Position numbers and translations under genes: made by a program
Origin: Spinellus fusiger
Taxonomy: Eukaryota > Mucoromycota > Mucoromycetes > Mucorales > Phycomycetaceae
Length of the DNA: 64,000 nt
Assembly (NCBI GenBank): GCA_025094145.1
Contig: JALLLS010000009.1
Span: 62,001 to 126,000 of the forward strand
Direction: 5' to 3'
Part shown: in pieces, positions 47,200 through 56,943 of the stretch
Numbering within the stretch: the first letter of the stretch is position 1
How the letters are laid out: each line of letters opens with the position of its first letter
The notes under the pieces: generated by a model
Seen by the model: only the letters and a program-made list of their open reading frames with translations
Told to the model about the DNA's origin: nothing
The model's database searches: none

Positions 47200-47430
47200 T
47201 TTGATCTTAGATATCAAAGGAATTCGGTCAGTCAATGTGTTGTTAAACTCTGCTCTTTATTCATTCAATTGTACATCTCTTTTATACTTATTTTCTACTG
47301 CTATTCTACTGCTATAAGCTATAATGCAAGAGTGTCGACGGTATAATACATCGTATTGCTTGCGCGTCCCTGACACATGTAGTAACCTGTCTCTTTTGGT
47401 TGTTCTACGACAAAAATAGAGAACATTCAT
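47200..47430. repeat. LTR-like direct repeat, right copy
   Basis: Partner of 46400-46700; see that entry. Confidence 0.5.
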
Positions 47431-47735
47431 TTTTGGAAATAGTCTTATGACAAAGTTAATAAAAATTATAATATAAAAAGATAAAAATAAAAAACAACAA
47501 CTTATTACATCTACACCCTTTGATCATATAACTATTTCAATTTATAAGAGTTGCTGACTCTACACCTTATATGGGAATAATAAAGACCACTCTGAATTTG
47601 AAAATGTAAAGAATTTGTGTTTCCTCAATTCTAATCTCTGCAATATTGTAATTCTCCGAATAAGATCTTGTTCAGACTAGTTTTTTTGCTTTTTGTTTAG
47701 TTCCTTCATTCCTTACTGTCTACTCTCATTACTTC

Positions 47736-48587
47736 ATGTCTACTTTATCTACTAATAAGAAAAAAAAATCTAAGAAAAACAATACTAAAGAGAAAAATAA
47801 AACTAATGAAAATAATATTAGTGCTGAAAAGATCCCCACACCTCATAGTAAACTGGAGATAATTAGTGAAGACGATATCAACACTATTCTACATGAGCGC
47901 AAGGTCAATGGTCTCAGTCTAATGAAGATTGCCATCATGGTGAACACTAGCTCAAAGACAGTTTTCAACATCTTGAAGGACCAAGAGCTTGGTAATAAAA
48001 GCACCCATCAACATCGAAGAAGAATGAAACTGATAGATGAAAACGATATCAATGTCATTCTGCATGAACGCAAGGTCAATGGCCTCACCCAAAAGGATAT
48101 TGGTGATATGACAGGCATCAGTGATTCGACTGTTAGCAGAATATTGAATGAATACCATCCCAAGGACAAAGAGTCTCGTAAACCTCCCAGAAAACTTAAT
48201 ACAATGAATGAAGAAATACACAACACCATTCTACATGAGAGCAATGTCAACGGGCTTAACCAAAGGAGCATTGCTGCCTTGGTGGGTACTAGCCAAGCGA
48301 CTGTTTCCAGAGTCTTGATTGAACATAGGATTCTTACTGGAGAATATCATAACACCTATAGAAAATGGAAACATATTGATGAAACCATTCGTAATACCAT
48401 TCTACATGAACGTAGGGTCAACGGCCTCACCCAAAAGCAGATTGCTACCATAGTTGGGACTAGCTCAATGACTGTTTATAGAGTCTTAAAATTATTCAAG
48501 GAAGATGAGTCTCTCAAGCCCAAATCAGATACAGTGACTAAGCCTGGTAACACCAAGAAAGACAAGTTGAAGTCAACTTGTGAGTAA
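47736..48587 (+). CDS. four-repeat tandem helix-turn-helix protein, no other domain
   Basis: An intact intronless frame of 283 residues. After a Lys/Asn/Ser-rich, strongly basic N-terminus (about 45 residues, KKKKSKKNNTKEKNK) it consists of four tandem copies of a helix-turn-helix unit, each with an ILHERKVNGL-type first helix, a TQKQIATIVGTSSMTV-type turn and recognition helix, and a VLK-type end. The ATTCTACATG-type word opening each unit occurs at 47886, 48057, 48228 and 48399, exactly 171 bp (57 codons) apart. A short basic tail follows. The HTH resembles the DNA-binding half of Tc1/mariner transposases, but there is no catalytic domain in frame. A Tc1 pseudogene lies 460 bp downstream on the same strand. 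Function is unknown; a multi-site DNA-binding protein derived from a transposase is the best inference. Confidence 0.8.
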   Translation: MSTLSTNKKKKSKKNNTKEKNKTNENNISAEKIPTPHSKLEIISEDDINTILHERKVNGLSLMKIAIMVNTSSKTVFNILKDQELGNKSTHQHRRRMKLIDENDINVILHERKVNGLTQKDIGDMTGISDSTVSRILNEYHPKDKESRKPPRKLNTMNEEIHNTILHESNVNGLNQRSIAALVGTSQATVSRVLIEHRILTGEYHNTYRKWKHIDETIRNTILHERRVNGLTQKQIATIVGTSSMTVYRVLKLFKEDESLKPKSDTVTKPGNTKKDKLKSTCE

Positions 48588-49044
48588 GACTGCAATACAT
48601 TCCAGACAATGTAGAAGTTCCATATGAGTATGGCCAATTCGGCTTACAAGTCTACTTTCTACAGGCTGATGAATAAATATAAACCTTTTCTATAAATCAT
48701 TGTGTTTGACCATATATTTGTTGATGAGTATAAGTATTAAAGTGTTACTTGACCAAGAGTGGTTTGTCATCTAATATAGAGCTGGGGTACTAGTTTATTA
48801 CTAAGACATACGAAGTTCACCAATGAATACAGCCACACCCAATTGAATTTAATACTTGCCTAAGTTTTAATAAAAATAAATACTCTTTTTTTTTTTGCAT
48901 AAAATTCTTTTTTTTTTCTAAATAGTGTTAAACCAACACAACATGTCAGATAGATGTTCAGAAACTCACACTCTTGGAGAATAGAACAAGGCAAAAGATA
49001 AAAAGCTATGGGGCATTTGTTACCTGTTGAAGGCAAGATGAAAA
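48588..49044. other. intergenic between HTH protein and Tc1 pseudogene
   Basis: AT-rich with two poly-T runs near 48890-48920. No gene recognised. Confidence 0.5.
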
Positions 49045-49678
49045 ATGACTGCCATTGAAAGCATAATTAAGATGAAAAAGCCCACAGATCAAAATAGTTT
49101 CAGAAATATCAAAGAACGTGGGTCACCATTAAGTTTAAAGAGTCATGGAAAACATATAAAAAAAAAGCCAGTGAGAGGGACCTCAGACACCTGGAAAAGG
49201 TCATTAGAAAGGGTCCATTTGCCTCATAGAATCAGCTGAAATTGGAAATGTTGGAGATTCAAGTGGATGTGTGTAGAAACACCATTATCAGTTGCTGCAA
49301 TCAGTTAGGGTTTGGATCTTTTTCTGTAAATTACACTCTGGCCTTGACTGCAAAAAACAAAGAGAAATGACTCGACTGGGAAAGTGTACTAGCTGGCATA
49401 CTGGGGCCTATGCTGGATGGTGGAAAGAGACGCATCATATTCGAGGCTTTGAGTACTGATCTGTACAAAACCCTGACTTGAGCTCAGTTGAACACGTCTG
49501 GTGGGCCTTGGAAAGACGAATTAAGGAAAGAAAGACATATATTACTAATGTACAAAGTTTGAAAAGCAAGAGAAAATTGATGTTGAGCTTACATAATGAT
49601 TAGTTCAAAACATAACAGATAGATACTATACAGTCATTGATGCCAAAGAAGGCCATACAGAATATTAGTTCTATTATT
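49045..49678 (+). pseudogene. Tc1/mariner transposase pseudogene
   Basis: Across frames the + strand reads a Tc1-type series: a basic block ERGSPLSLKSHGKHIKKKP, then ISCCNQLGFGSFSVN and LTAKNKEK (the HTH-to-catalytic linker), the DDE end block QNPDLSSVEHVWWALERR (compare SPDLNPIEXXW) and the family C-terminus TVIDAKEGHTEY ending at a TAG at 49676-49678. The middle catalytic section is largely deleted, and frameshifts and stops are present. It is inactive. Confidence 0.78.
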
Positions 49679-50422
49679 ATTATTATTATTATTTAGAAGA
49701 AAGTCTTTGCTCTCATACTTTATCTCTGCACCAGGTTCACTGATAAATTATGCTATTTAATAGCTTGTACTGATTAATTTATAACAGCATACTGATTTTA
49801 TGTATTCAAATACTCTTGGCTAATGTCGATAGATTAAGTTGTATTATTGATCATAAAGAGAAGAGGAAGAAATAAGAATAAGCAATAAAGAATGATCTAA
49901 TAATGATAATATGTTGTCTCAATTCCAGCCATAAGTTCGACTTATCATTTCCAAAGTCAAGTCAGATAGAATGTAGTGGATGTTGTACATTTAGACAAGA
50001 GAGTAAAAAGTAGAAGAGATATTTAGCGAGTAAAGCGGGTACAAGACTGCAGATTTATTGATGATAATATCTCGAGTATCTATAAGACTATTATCTAGGC
50101 CATGGTTTATCTCTATTTAGTGATGATAAATGATAACCATTTTTTAAGCCTTAGGACTCCTTGTTGACTGCTCAGAAAGAAATAGTCACCACAGCACCTC
50201 CCTCTTCAGGGTCGATTTCTGGAAGACCTAGATTGTGATGGTGTCTTTGGGTTTTCAGGGCATTGAACATGAAAATCTTGTATTTAATCTTTGGGGTTTG
50301 AGTTTAATGGTAAGAAGTACTTAGTTATGAGTGTCCTAGACTACATTGTTAAGTATTAAACTGGTGCACTACACTATTTATTGTTTATTCAATCGTCTTC
50401 ATTCTTTTTTATTTTATTATAT
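49679..50422. other. intergenic, (TTA)n run
   Basis: Contains a short (TTA)n microsatellite at about 49673-49694 and otherwise AT-rich sequence leading to the sulfate transporter 3' end. No gene recognised. Confidence 0.55.
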
Positions 50423-52613
50423 TTACTGAATAATAATTCCAGCCTTTGCCATATCTTTCTCAACGGCCTCAATTGCATCAGACACCTTTCTATACAGATG
50501 ATCCTTGCCCACCAAAGGCAACAGTCCAGAACGTTCAAACAGAGCCATGGGCTGATCACGTAGGCGCACAAAGTAAACCTCGACATTTCTGCTATGGTAA
50601 GCCTCCACAATCTCATAAAGGATTTGTACAGCACTAACAATTAATATTAGTCACAAGGTATGAATCATACCCAACCTATTCTTGTGCTTTATTCCTTATT
50701 ATTATTACTATTACCTTGCATCAATGGAGGGCATATTGCCTACATCAAATATAGCATAAGAGGATTCACCAAGACGTGGGCTTTCTGAAGGATGAACAGA
50801 CATATCACCAAATTGTTCAAGACGACGCAGACGATCTTTCAATTGGCCTTGAGATGAAATATATTTAGATCGATCCCTTTCTGTTTTCTAGAGTAGCGGA
50901 ATGGGAGATGGTATTACCTGTATTAGCAAAGTAGAGGGGCTCTTCTATTTTGATAATGAGAACATCCTCTAAATGTTCAACTTCTTTAGGGTCATCCTGA
51001 ATAGGTCTAAATTTGTTGTGTGTGCCCTTGACTCGCCCCTAAAAACAGAAAACAACAGAGAAAAGCACGTTCAGTTTGTTTTTCTTATTACACTTTTTTT
51101 TATATATATTTTTTCCTGTGAGACAACTTACCATAATAGAAATACGAGGATAGCTTGTTTCCTTGACTGTCATAATAAGTGAGAGACTTACTGCAATCAT
51201 AGTGCCAAACTCCAAAGAGATAATAATGGTAGCCAAGAAAGTGATCGACAGCAAAGCCAAGTCCTTCCAAGCACCAATCTTGAAGATAAAGTGTAAATCT
51301 TCGGGAAGCTCTGAAAGAAGAGACAGAACAGCAACAAAAATAATCGAAGACAGAACAGGCTTTGGAAGATAATAAAAGGTGGGCAGTAGGAAAAAGATGG
51401 CAAAAAGGGCAAAAATGCCCACAATCATCTCTGCCATTTGTGTGCGTGCACCAGCTCTATCGTTGATTTTACTACGAGCCACAGATCCATAGGCAGGAAT
51501 GCCTTGGAACAGTCCACTTGCAATGTTGGCGAGACCAAGAGCCACAAGCTCTCTGTTGGCACTTACTGAGTAATTGTGTCGAGTAGAGTAGGTCTTTGCA
51601 ATCACAACAGACTCAACGAATCCAATGACAGCAATCATAGCAGAGGTTACCAAAAGATCTTTCATGTGTTTACGGGCAGGGAAGACAGGAATGGAAGGCC
51701 ATGGAATACCATTACTCTGGATATCACCGAGAATGCCAAGACCTTTGAGATCCCATCGGTAGTAGCTTGTGAGCAAGATGGAAATGACCACCACCAACAG
51801 TACTTCGGGAAACAGCTGGATCCATTTGTAGCGTGCTAATTTTGACTTTGTTACACGCATCGTCAATAGGAATAAAACAGAAATGGCGGATATCTTTGTT
51901 GTGAGTGGATGTGACTCGTGAAGATGGAAGATCAGAAAGTACAATCTATCAATACTAGAAGATGCCTCGGTAATTCCAGCCAATTCACTGATTTTTACCA
52001 AGCCAAAGAGAATGATGCTTTGTTGGAGCATAACAACCAAGGCAACACCCGTAATGAAGCCTCTCAATAAGGCACGGCTCATGAGACTGTCGAGGAATCC
52101 AAGACGGAAGAGTCCCAACAAAAAGGTAAACACGCCAACAAACAGAGTCATAAGACATGCCCAAGCAAGAGGATCAATCTGGTAATCTTCTGGCTGTCCA
52201 TGCTGCTGCTGGGCAATGGAAGACCCTATTAACAGGGAGAGAGTAGCCTCAGGCCCCACTGACATTTGACTATCAACGAGATCAATGACCTGTCATTAAA
52301 AGAAGATATTTACCGAGACATGCCCAGACACGCATAGGTGATTGCAGGAAAGGCAATGGCATAGAGACCGTGTACGGCATCGATTTTACATAGAGCCGTT
52401 GCGTAAGATAGTCCCTGAGGAATCATCAGGCAAGAAAGAGTGAGTCCAGCAATAAGATCCCCCAGCAGCAGTTGACTGTTGTAAAGAGGAAGCCATTGCA
52501 GAATAGGAAGATAGTATTTTGAACGCAGCTTAAAGAGAGGCCATTTGTCTTTGGGTGCTGCATTGGTATAAATACGCGCAGAGGGTACTGAACAGGAGCT
52601 TAATAAAAGACAC

Positions 52614-52663
<50 letters not shown>

Positions 52664-52880
52664 GTGCACTTACTAGGAGAGGCTGTCATATAGCGAGGAA
52701 TAGGGTCTTCTGGTATAAGCAGGGCCTGGGACTCTGTAGCATTGGGAGGTAGCAGCCTTTCATCGTCGCTGTCGTCACTGTCGTCGAGATGAAGAGACTG
52801 GGTGCCTTGATCATGGTGAATAAGTGTGTGACTGGCATGATCTTACTTTTACTATGAGGTATCTCGGAGTAACTTGTCAT
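50423..52880 (-). CDS. SulP/SLC26 sulfate permease with STAS domain
   Basis: SulP transporters move sulfate or other anions across membranes. The N-terminal cytosolic segment is acidic (LHLDDSDDSDDERLLPPN). The transporter core follows: WLPLYNSQLLLGDLIAGLT, CLMIPQGLSYATALCKID, YAIAFPAITYACLGMS, then MSVGPEATLSLLIGS, LGFLDSLMSRALLRGFITG and SGLFQGIPAYGSVARSKIND, all diagnostic. About 10-12 membrane helices are present. A C-terminal STAS domain reads LIIKIEEPLYFANT, YAIFDVGNMPSIDA and YFVRLRDQPMALFERSGL. Introns interrupt the STAS part; one near the N-terminus contains a (CA)n tract. The probable start is 52880 (MTSYSEIPHS), but the first exon-exon join is unresolved. A 119-codon frame beginning in the CA repeat is not the true N-terminus. 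Sulfate is the likely substrate, unproven. Confidence 0.88.
52608..52661. repeat. (CA)n microsatellite inside SulP intron
   Basis: About 24 CA dinucleotides just inside the donor side of an intron of the minus-strand transporter (gtaagtgcacttgtgtgtg on that strand). Confidence 0.95.
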
Positions 52881-53119
52881 TTTCAACTTGTGATAAAACA
52901 AGAAGCAGAGAAAGAAAGAGGTAGAAACAGACAAAAGTGAAAACTAAGCGTCAAGTCAACTAGTATAAAAAGCAGAGAGAAAATAAAACAAGAAAAAGGA
53001 AAACTCGAGCAGTTTATGCTTTATTTGGATCCCCGAAGAAAGAGACTAAGACACAAACACCCAGGCCAACCCTGGTAGAGGAAGGGGGAGGGGAAGGAGG
53101 GACGTCTCAACAGGCATGC

Positions 53120-53342
53120 TTAATGTATATTCCTGGTGTAAGCATACCAAACAGACCCAGACGGACGTGAAGATGTGACTTTTTCTTGTTTGCTAGGAGG
53201 GATCTTTGGATCTGTCTAATTTTACAGAATAAAATATCCCAACTGCAGGTATAAACTCAGGGAGGGGGTTGCTTACCTAAATAAACACCCTTCAAGGTGG
53301 CAGGGCTCTGTTATTGTTAGAGAGCATAGGTGCAGTAGTCAT
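53120..53342 (-). CDS. possible small protein gene, unidentified
   Basis: Two minus-strand blocks look coding. The first starts with ATG at 53340-53342 (MTTAPMLSNNNRALPP). The second, after a gtaagc donor and ttagacag acceptor, reads DPKIPPSKQEKVTSSRPSGS then VWYAYTRNIH and stops at 53120. The two frames differ by one base between RALPP and LKGVYL, so either another short intron, a sequence error or decay lies there. The size (about 60 residues) and the compact short-intron structure match the neighbouring NDUFA1. I do not recognise the family. Confidence 0.35.
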
Positions 53343-53712
53343 TCCCGTGAAACTCACACGCTAGAGAAAAGGAGAAGATCTGTAGGAAGGGTCGCAGTGT
53401 ATTTGTGTCTTTAAGTTTGTACCAGGTCACTCAATGGGGGTGTATGTATTTCCTAAGGGTCTATAATCATAGCGTCTTATTCTATGTCCATCCGTAGCCA
53501 GAAATGGAGCGCGTCTTTATGTCTGTTCTACTAGAGCGCTGTCTATTCTACATGTGATTGGGTGTGGCTCTATGTCTTTCATAACACCCCGTAGCTTGGT
53601 GCTGTCTGTCTATTGCCCACTGTGACTGCATATCCACAGTGTACTTTAACATGTCCTTTGCCTATTGCAGTCGAATGGAGTTGGATCCAAACATTCTTTT
53701 TCTTTATTCGAC

Positions 53713-54207
53713 TTAGTTCTTTCTGATCCTCTCCAAATACCACACACTATAGAATAAACTAAGTTACTTTGTGTTCATAAAATCCAACCTCCTTACCTGT
53801 TGGTGGAAAAAACAGCAGGAGCCACTGCCTCTGACTAGACATTGGTTAAGCACATCTTCCTACACTGTTACTTACTGATTGTCCACGGAGCGAACCTGTC
53901 AATCGTCTATCACGCTCCATCATTTGGTTTTCCCAGGTATCAAGACCATAGCGAGCAGGCTAGAAGGGTTGGTTTCTCCTTAGGTCTTCTTTGTCCATGC
54001 ATACACTGTCTATTCTAGCAGTAGGTTACCTTTCTGTCGTTGCTGTAGTGTCTAACCATAGACAGACCAGAGGCAGAAACACAGAAGAACGTGCTGATGA
54101 GTGCAAAGGGAAGAAGTGACTCAAATGGAACAGGCTATCAATAAACAGTCATAAGTGTGAGTGCTCTGTTGGTAGGCTGGTCTCTTTTTGGGGAGCCTCA
54201 TTACCAT
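53713..54207 (-). CDS. NDUFA1: NADH:ubiquinone oxidoreductase subunit NDUFA1 (MWFE)
   Basis: NDUFA1 is a small accessory subunit of mitochondrial complex I, anchored by one N-terminal membrane helix. Five exons on the minus strand, 54205-54207, 54030-54134, 53876-53959, 53797-53834 and 53713-53746, total 264 bp, or 87 residues. The protein begins MPVPFESLLPFALIST, has one hydrophobic helix, and contains the family block ARYGLDTWENQMMERDRRLT then GSLRGQS, ending FSTNSVWYLERIRKN. The length is normal for the subunit. The first coding exon is only the ATG, followed directly by gtaatg; the Met-Pro-Val-Pro-Phe-Glu N-terminus typical of fungal NDUFA1 supports this. Every intron has GT-AG ends and is 36-70 bp. 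The gene has no frame long enough for a simple ORF scan. Confidence 0.88.
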
Positions 54208-54269
54208 GTTGGAAAATGAAATAATCACAGGAGCGAGTCTAGCAAAATAAATAAATAAATAGAGGATTT

Positions 54270-55046
54270 TAACCTAAAATTAGACGGTGTAGAATATTTT
54301 TGTAGATGATCGGAGAGTGAACTGTGGATTATTTTTTATAAAGTGACCCGACAAAAGTAACCGGATTCTTTCAAATACAGATATCCCTGTTACATATACT
54401 TTATCTTAATAGTGCTATCACTTTATGAATTCATTAGCTAAAGACGTATAGCCTTGAACAGTTAAAGATAGAGTTGTTGGTAATAAATAATAGTTGTTTT
54501 ATTGGTAGGTTGCTTAGTAACCACCCTTATTCTTTGGCATCAATAACAGCCTGGCATCTCCGCCCCATGCTGGCAATGAGGGTGTCTATTGCCTTTGATG
54601 TTGTACCCCATCCCATCGAGGTACTTCTTCAGAGTGTTGGATGAGTTGGGCGTTATTAGATCTATTCTATGGATAGAGTCTCAAAGCATATCCTGATTCA
54701 TCCACTCTAAAGCAATGATGACTGCCAAGATACATTTTACACCCCAACTATATCACTAAATGCTTAACACATCTCCCACTCCCACACAAACACTATGAAA
54801 GCACAAAGATACTACTAGAATCAAGAAAAAGTCCAAGCCTTCTTCTTCTCTATTGATGAATGGAGCCTTGGTTAAACGACTGACAGCAGCCCACAGTACA
54901 GGCAAACTATCTAAGAAACTGTAATCTCTCATTTTAACGTGGACAGTGTTTATAGATAAAATAGCCACGATCCTATCCAATCTCAATTATTATTATTATT
55001 TAAAAAATCATTCAACTCATTTGGATCCTTGTCTAATTTTAGAGTA
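54270..55046 (-). mobile_element. Tc1-like TIR element (family 2) between NDUFA1 and MAF
   Basis: The left end is TA-ACCTAAAATTAGACGG and the right end CTTGTCTAATTTTAGAGT-TA-like, the same terminal family as 25918-27285. On the minus strand near 54530-54620 the Tc1 transposase C-terminus survives: TSKAIDTLIASMGRRCQAV and IDAKE, the standard end of Tc1 proteins. The rest of the transposase is gone. A stretch AAAGTGACCCG-CAAA-GTAAC is shared, inverted, with the interior of the other family 2 element (26190-26215). It starts 63 bp from the NDUFA1 start and ends 117 bp before the MAF start. Confidence 0.8.
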
Positions 55047-55093
55047 AAGCCCTGTAGCAAGACCACCACCACCAGAGCCAACAGAAGGGATGA

Positions 55094-55101
55094 TGACGTC
55101 A
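55094..55101. promoter_or_regulatory. perfect CRE/ATF site TGACGTCA
   Basis: An exact palindromic TGACGTCA lies 62 bp upstream of the MAF start codon, in the 116 bp that remain between the transposon and the gene. bZIP factors of the ATF/CREB class bind this sequence in fungi. Function here is inferred. Confidence 0.5.
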
Positions 55102-55162
55102 AGCAGTGTAGGACTTGATCTATTTCTCGTTGGATATTTTATTTTATTTTATTCTTACTACA

Positions 55163-56088
55163 ATGCATTTGTCCGTATGGAGTGCGCTTGAAAATAAAAC
55201 AATTGTTTTGGCCTCTGCTTCCCCTCGCAGAAAGGAGATTATGCAGGAAATGGTAATGTATAAAATATAAATAAAGAGAAAAGCATATTGGATACCATTA
55301 GAAAAAGTATCTATTTTTCAGGGCCTGTCTTTTGAGGTGGTTACTACTCTCAAGCCTGATGAAAACGACCCCTCCAAGTACGAAACACCAGAAGAGTATG
55401 TCTCTGATACAGCATGGATGAAGGCCAAAGAGGTTTATGATAGGTGTAGGGTAATCTATAGATAGATACAAGGGATATCTTCAGCTATGAATTGGCCTAT
55501 ATAGCTTACACTACACTATGTATCTCAATGAACTACAGGAAGATCCTACTCTCAATGCAGATATTGTCATTGGTGCTGATACTGTTGTTGTTTTCAAAGA
55601 TACTATTCTTGAAAAACCACACACACAACAAGAGGCATTGGATATGATAGCACAGCTGAGTGGCAATGTCCATAAAGTACTGACAGGTGTATGGATACTC
55701 TCCAAGCAAGAGACAGGTTACAGAAAGACAGGCTTTGTGGAATCCACTCAGGTTACCTTTTCAAACATAGAGAAGGCTATACAAGAAGCATGCAAGTAGA
55801 GCGTGTGTTGGTGTGGAAATATTGATGTGTTCAATCCTGTATAGATGTTCTGTCTGGAGAGCCTTTTGATAAAGCAGGTGGCTATGGTATTCAGGGTTCT
55901 GCTGCTCTTTTTGTCGAGTCTATTCATGGAGACTATTGGAATGTGGTAAGCTGAGGCTAGAAGAAAACAGCTAGAAGAAAACAAAGGGAATGAGGCTCAA
56001 GATGATGCTGTCATAGGTGGGATTGCCCAAGAGTCGTTTGTACCGTGAACTTATAGCACTTTTGGAAACAGAACCCTGCAAGGAATAA
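55163..56088 (+). CDS. Maf/Ham1-fold nucleotide pyrophosphatase
   Basis: Maf proteins hydrolyse non-canonical or specific nucleoside triphosphates (dTTP, UTP and modified pyrimidines) to monophosphates. The start at 55163 gives [15 protein letters not shown], then the nucleotide-binding signature [16 protein letters not shown] short exon with [19 protein letters not shown] follows, then [19 protein letters not shown] with the catalytic Asp, [14 protein letters not shown], and the C-terminal [19 protein letters not shown] then [15 protein letters not shown]. The last exon ends LLETEPCKE at a TAA (56086-56088). About five exons with short introns, roughly 220 residues, the normal length. Similar domains occur fused to methyltransferases in ASMTL; no fusion is present here. 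Confidence 0.88.
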
Positions 56089-56396
56089 GTAATAAATATT
56101 AATCAGTAGTTGATGTTGGTGATACTTGATACAATTAGTAAATAAGTTAACCTTGAATACTTAATACACGTTATTCGAATGATGATAATATAAAATAGCA
56201 AATGTCACCATTATTAACAATAGCAGGCAGTATATTTGTAGTAGTGTCATGACTAGGCTTACATGCGAAGTATTAGAAAGAAAAGACTTTAGTCAATAGC
56301 AACTTATAGAGTCCATGAATAATAACAGTAGAAAGAAAAGAAAATAAACGTCCTTTCTGCTCCCATCTCAAGCCCAAGGCCAAGATTGCACCTTTT

Positions 56397-56447
<51 letters not shown>

Positions 56448-56943
56448 TAAAAAAAACCCCATAGGAATGCCTTGGAGAAGAGAGTCTATAAAGAATGCTT
56501 ACATCAAGTAAACATAGTACAGTAAGATAACTACACACAATCTCTGTAAGAATCAGAGTAAGTATGGAACACAAACTCAAAGGTTTCCAAACAGAGAATA
56601 TCTTGGCACAACTTGAGCTACCTTTTGTTTTCTCTTCTCTTCTTTTTTCTCTCTTTTTTCTCTCTTTTTTTTTTCTCTTTTTTTCTTTTTTTCTTCTCTG
56701 TCTTTGTAAGGAATTCTGCCTTTTGCACTTCTTATGTGTCAGTAGAAAGAAAGAAAAAAGGTACTATTTCTCCATAGTAAATTGAGAAGGAAGAAATAGA
56801 GAACGGGAAATAAAGAACAGAAAATAAAGAACAGAAAATAGGAAATAGCCCATGACAATGACTGAACATGACAAGTCTCTAGCTCATCTCATTTTCCTGG
56901 TGTTTAGCCTTCAATTTCCCCCCGTCTTAAACTATTCCATTTT
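56089..56943. other. intergenic with (AAT)n and pyrimidine tract
   Basis: Holds a (TAA/AAT)n microsatellite of about 16 units at 56397-56446 and a T/C-only tract at about 56625-56700. The tract lies within 320 bp of the zinc-finger gene start and may be part of its promoter. No gene recognised. Confidence 0.6.

Noticed and set aside
52310..52669. Minus-strand frame starting in a Cys-Val run
   Set aside because: The Cys-Val run is the translated CA microsatellite inside an intron; the true exon begins after the acceptor before PSARIYTNAAPKD.
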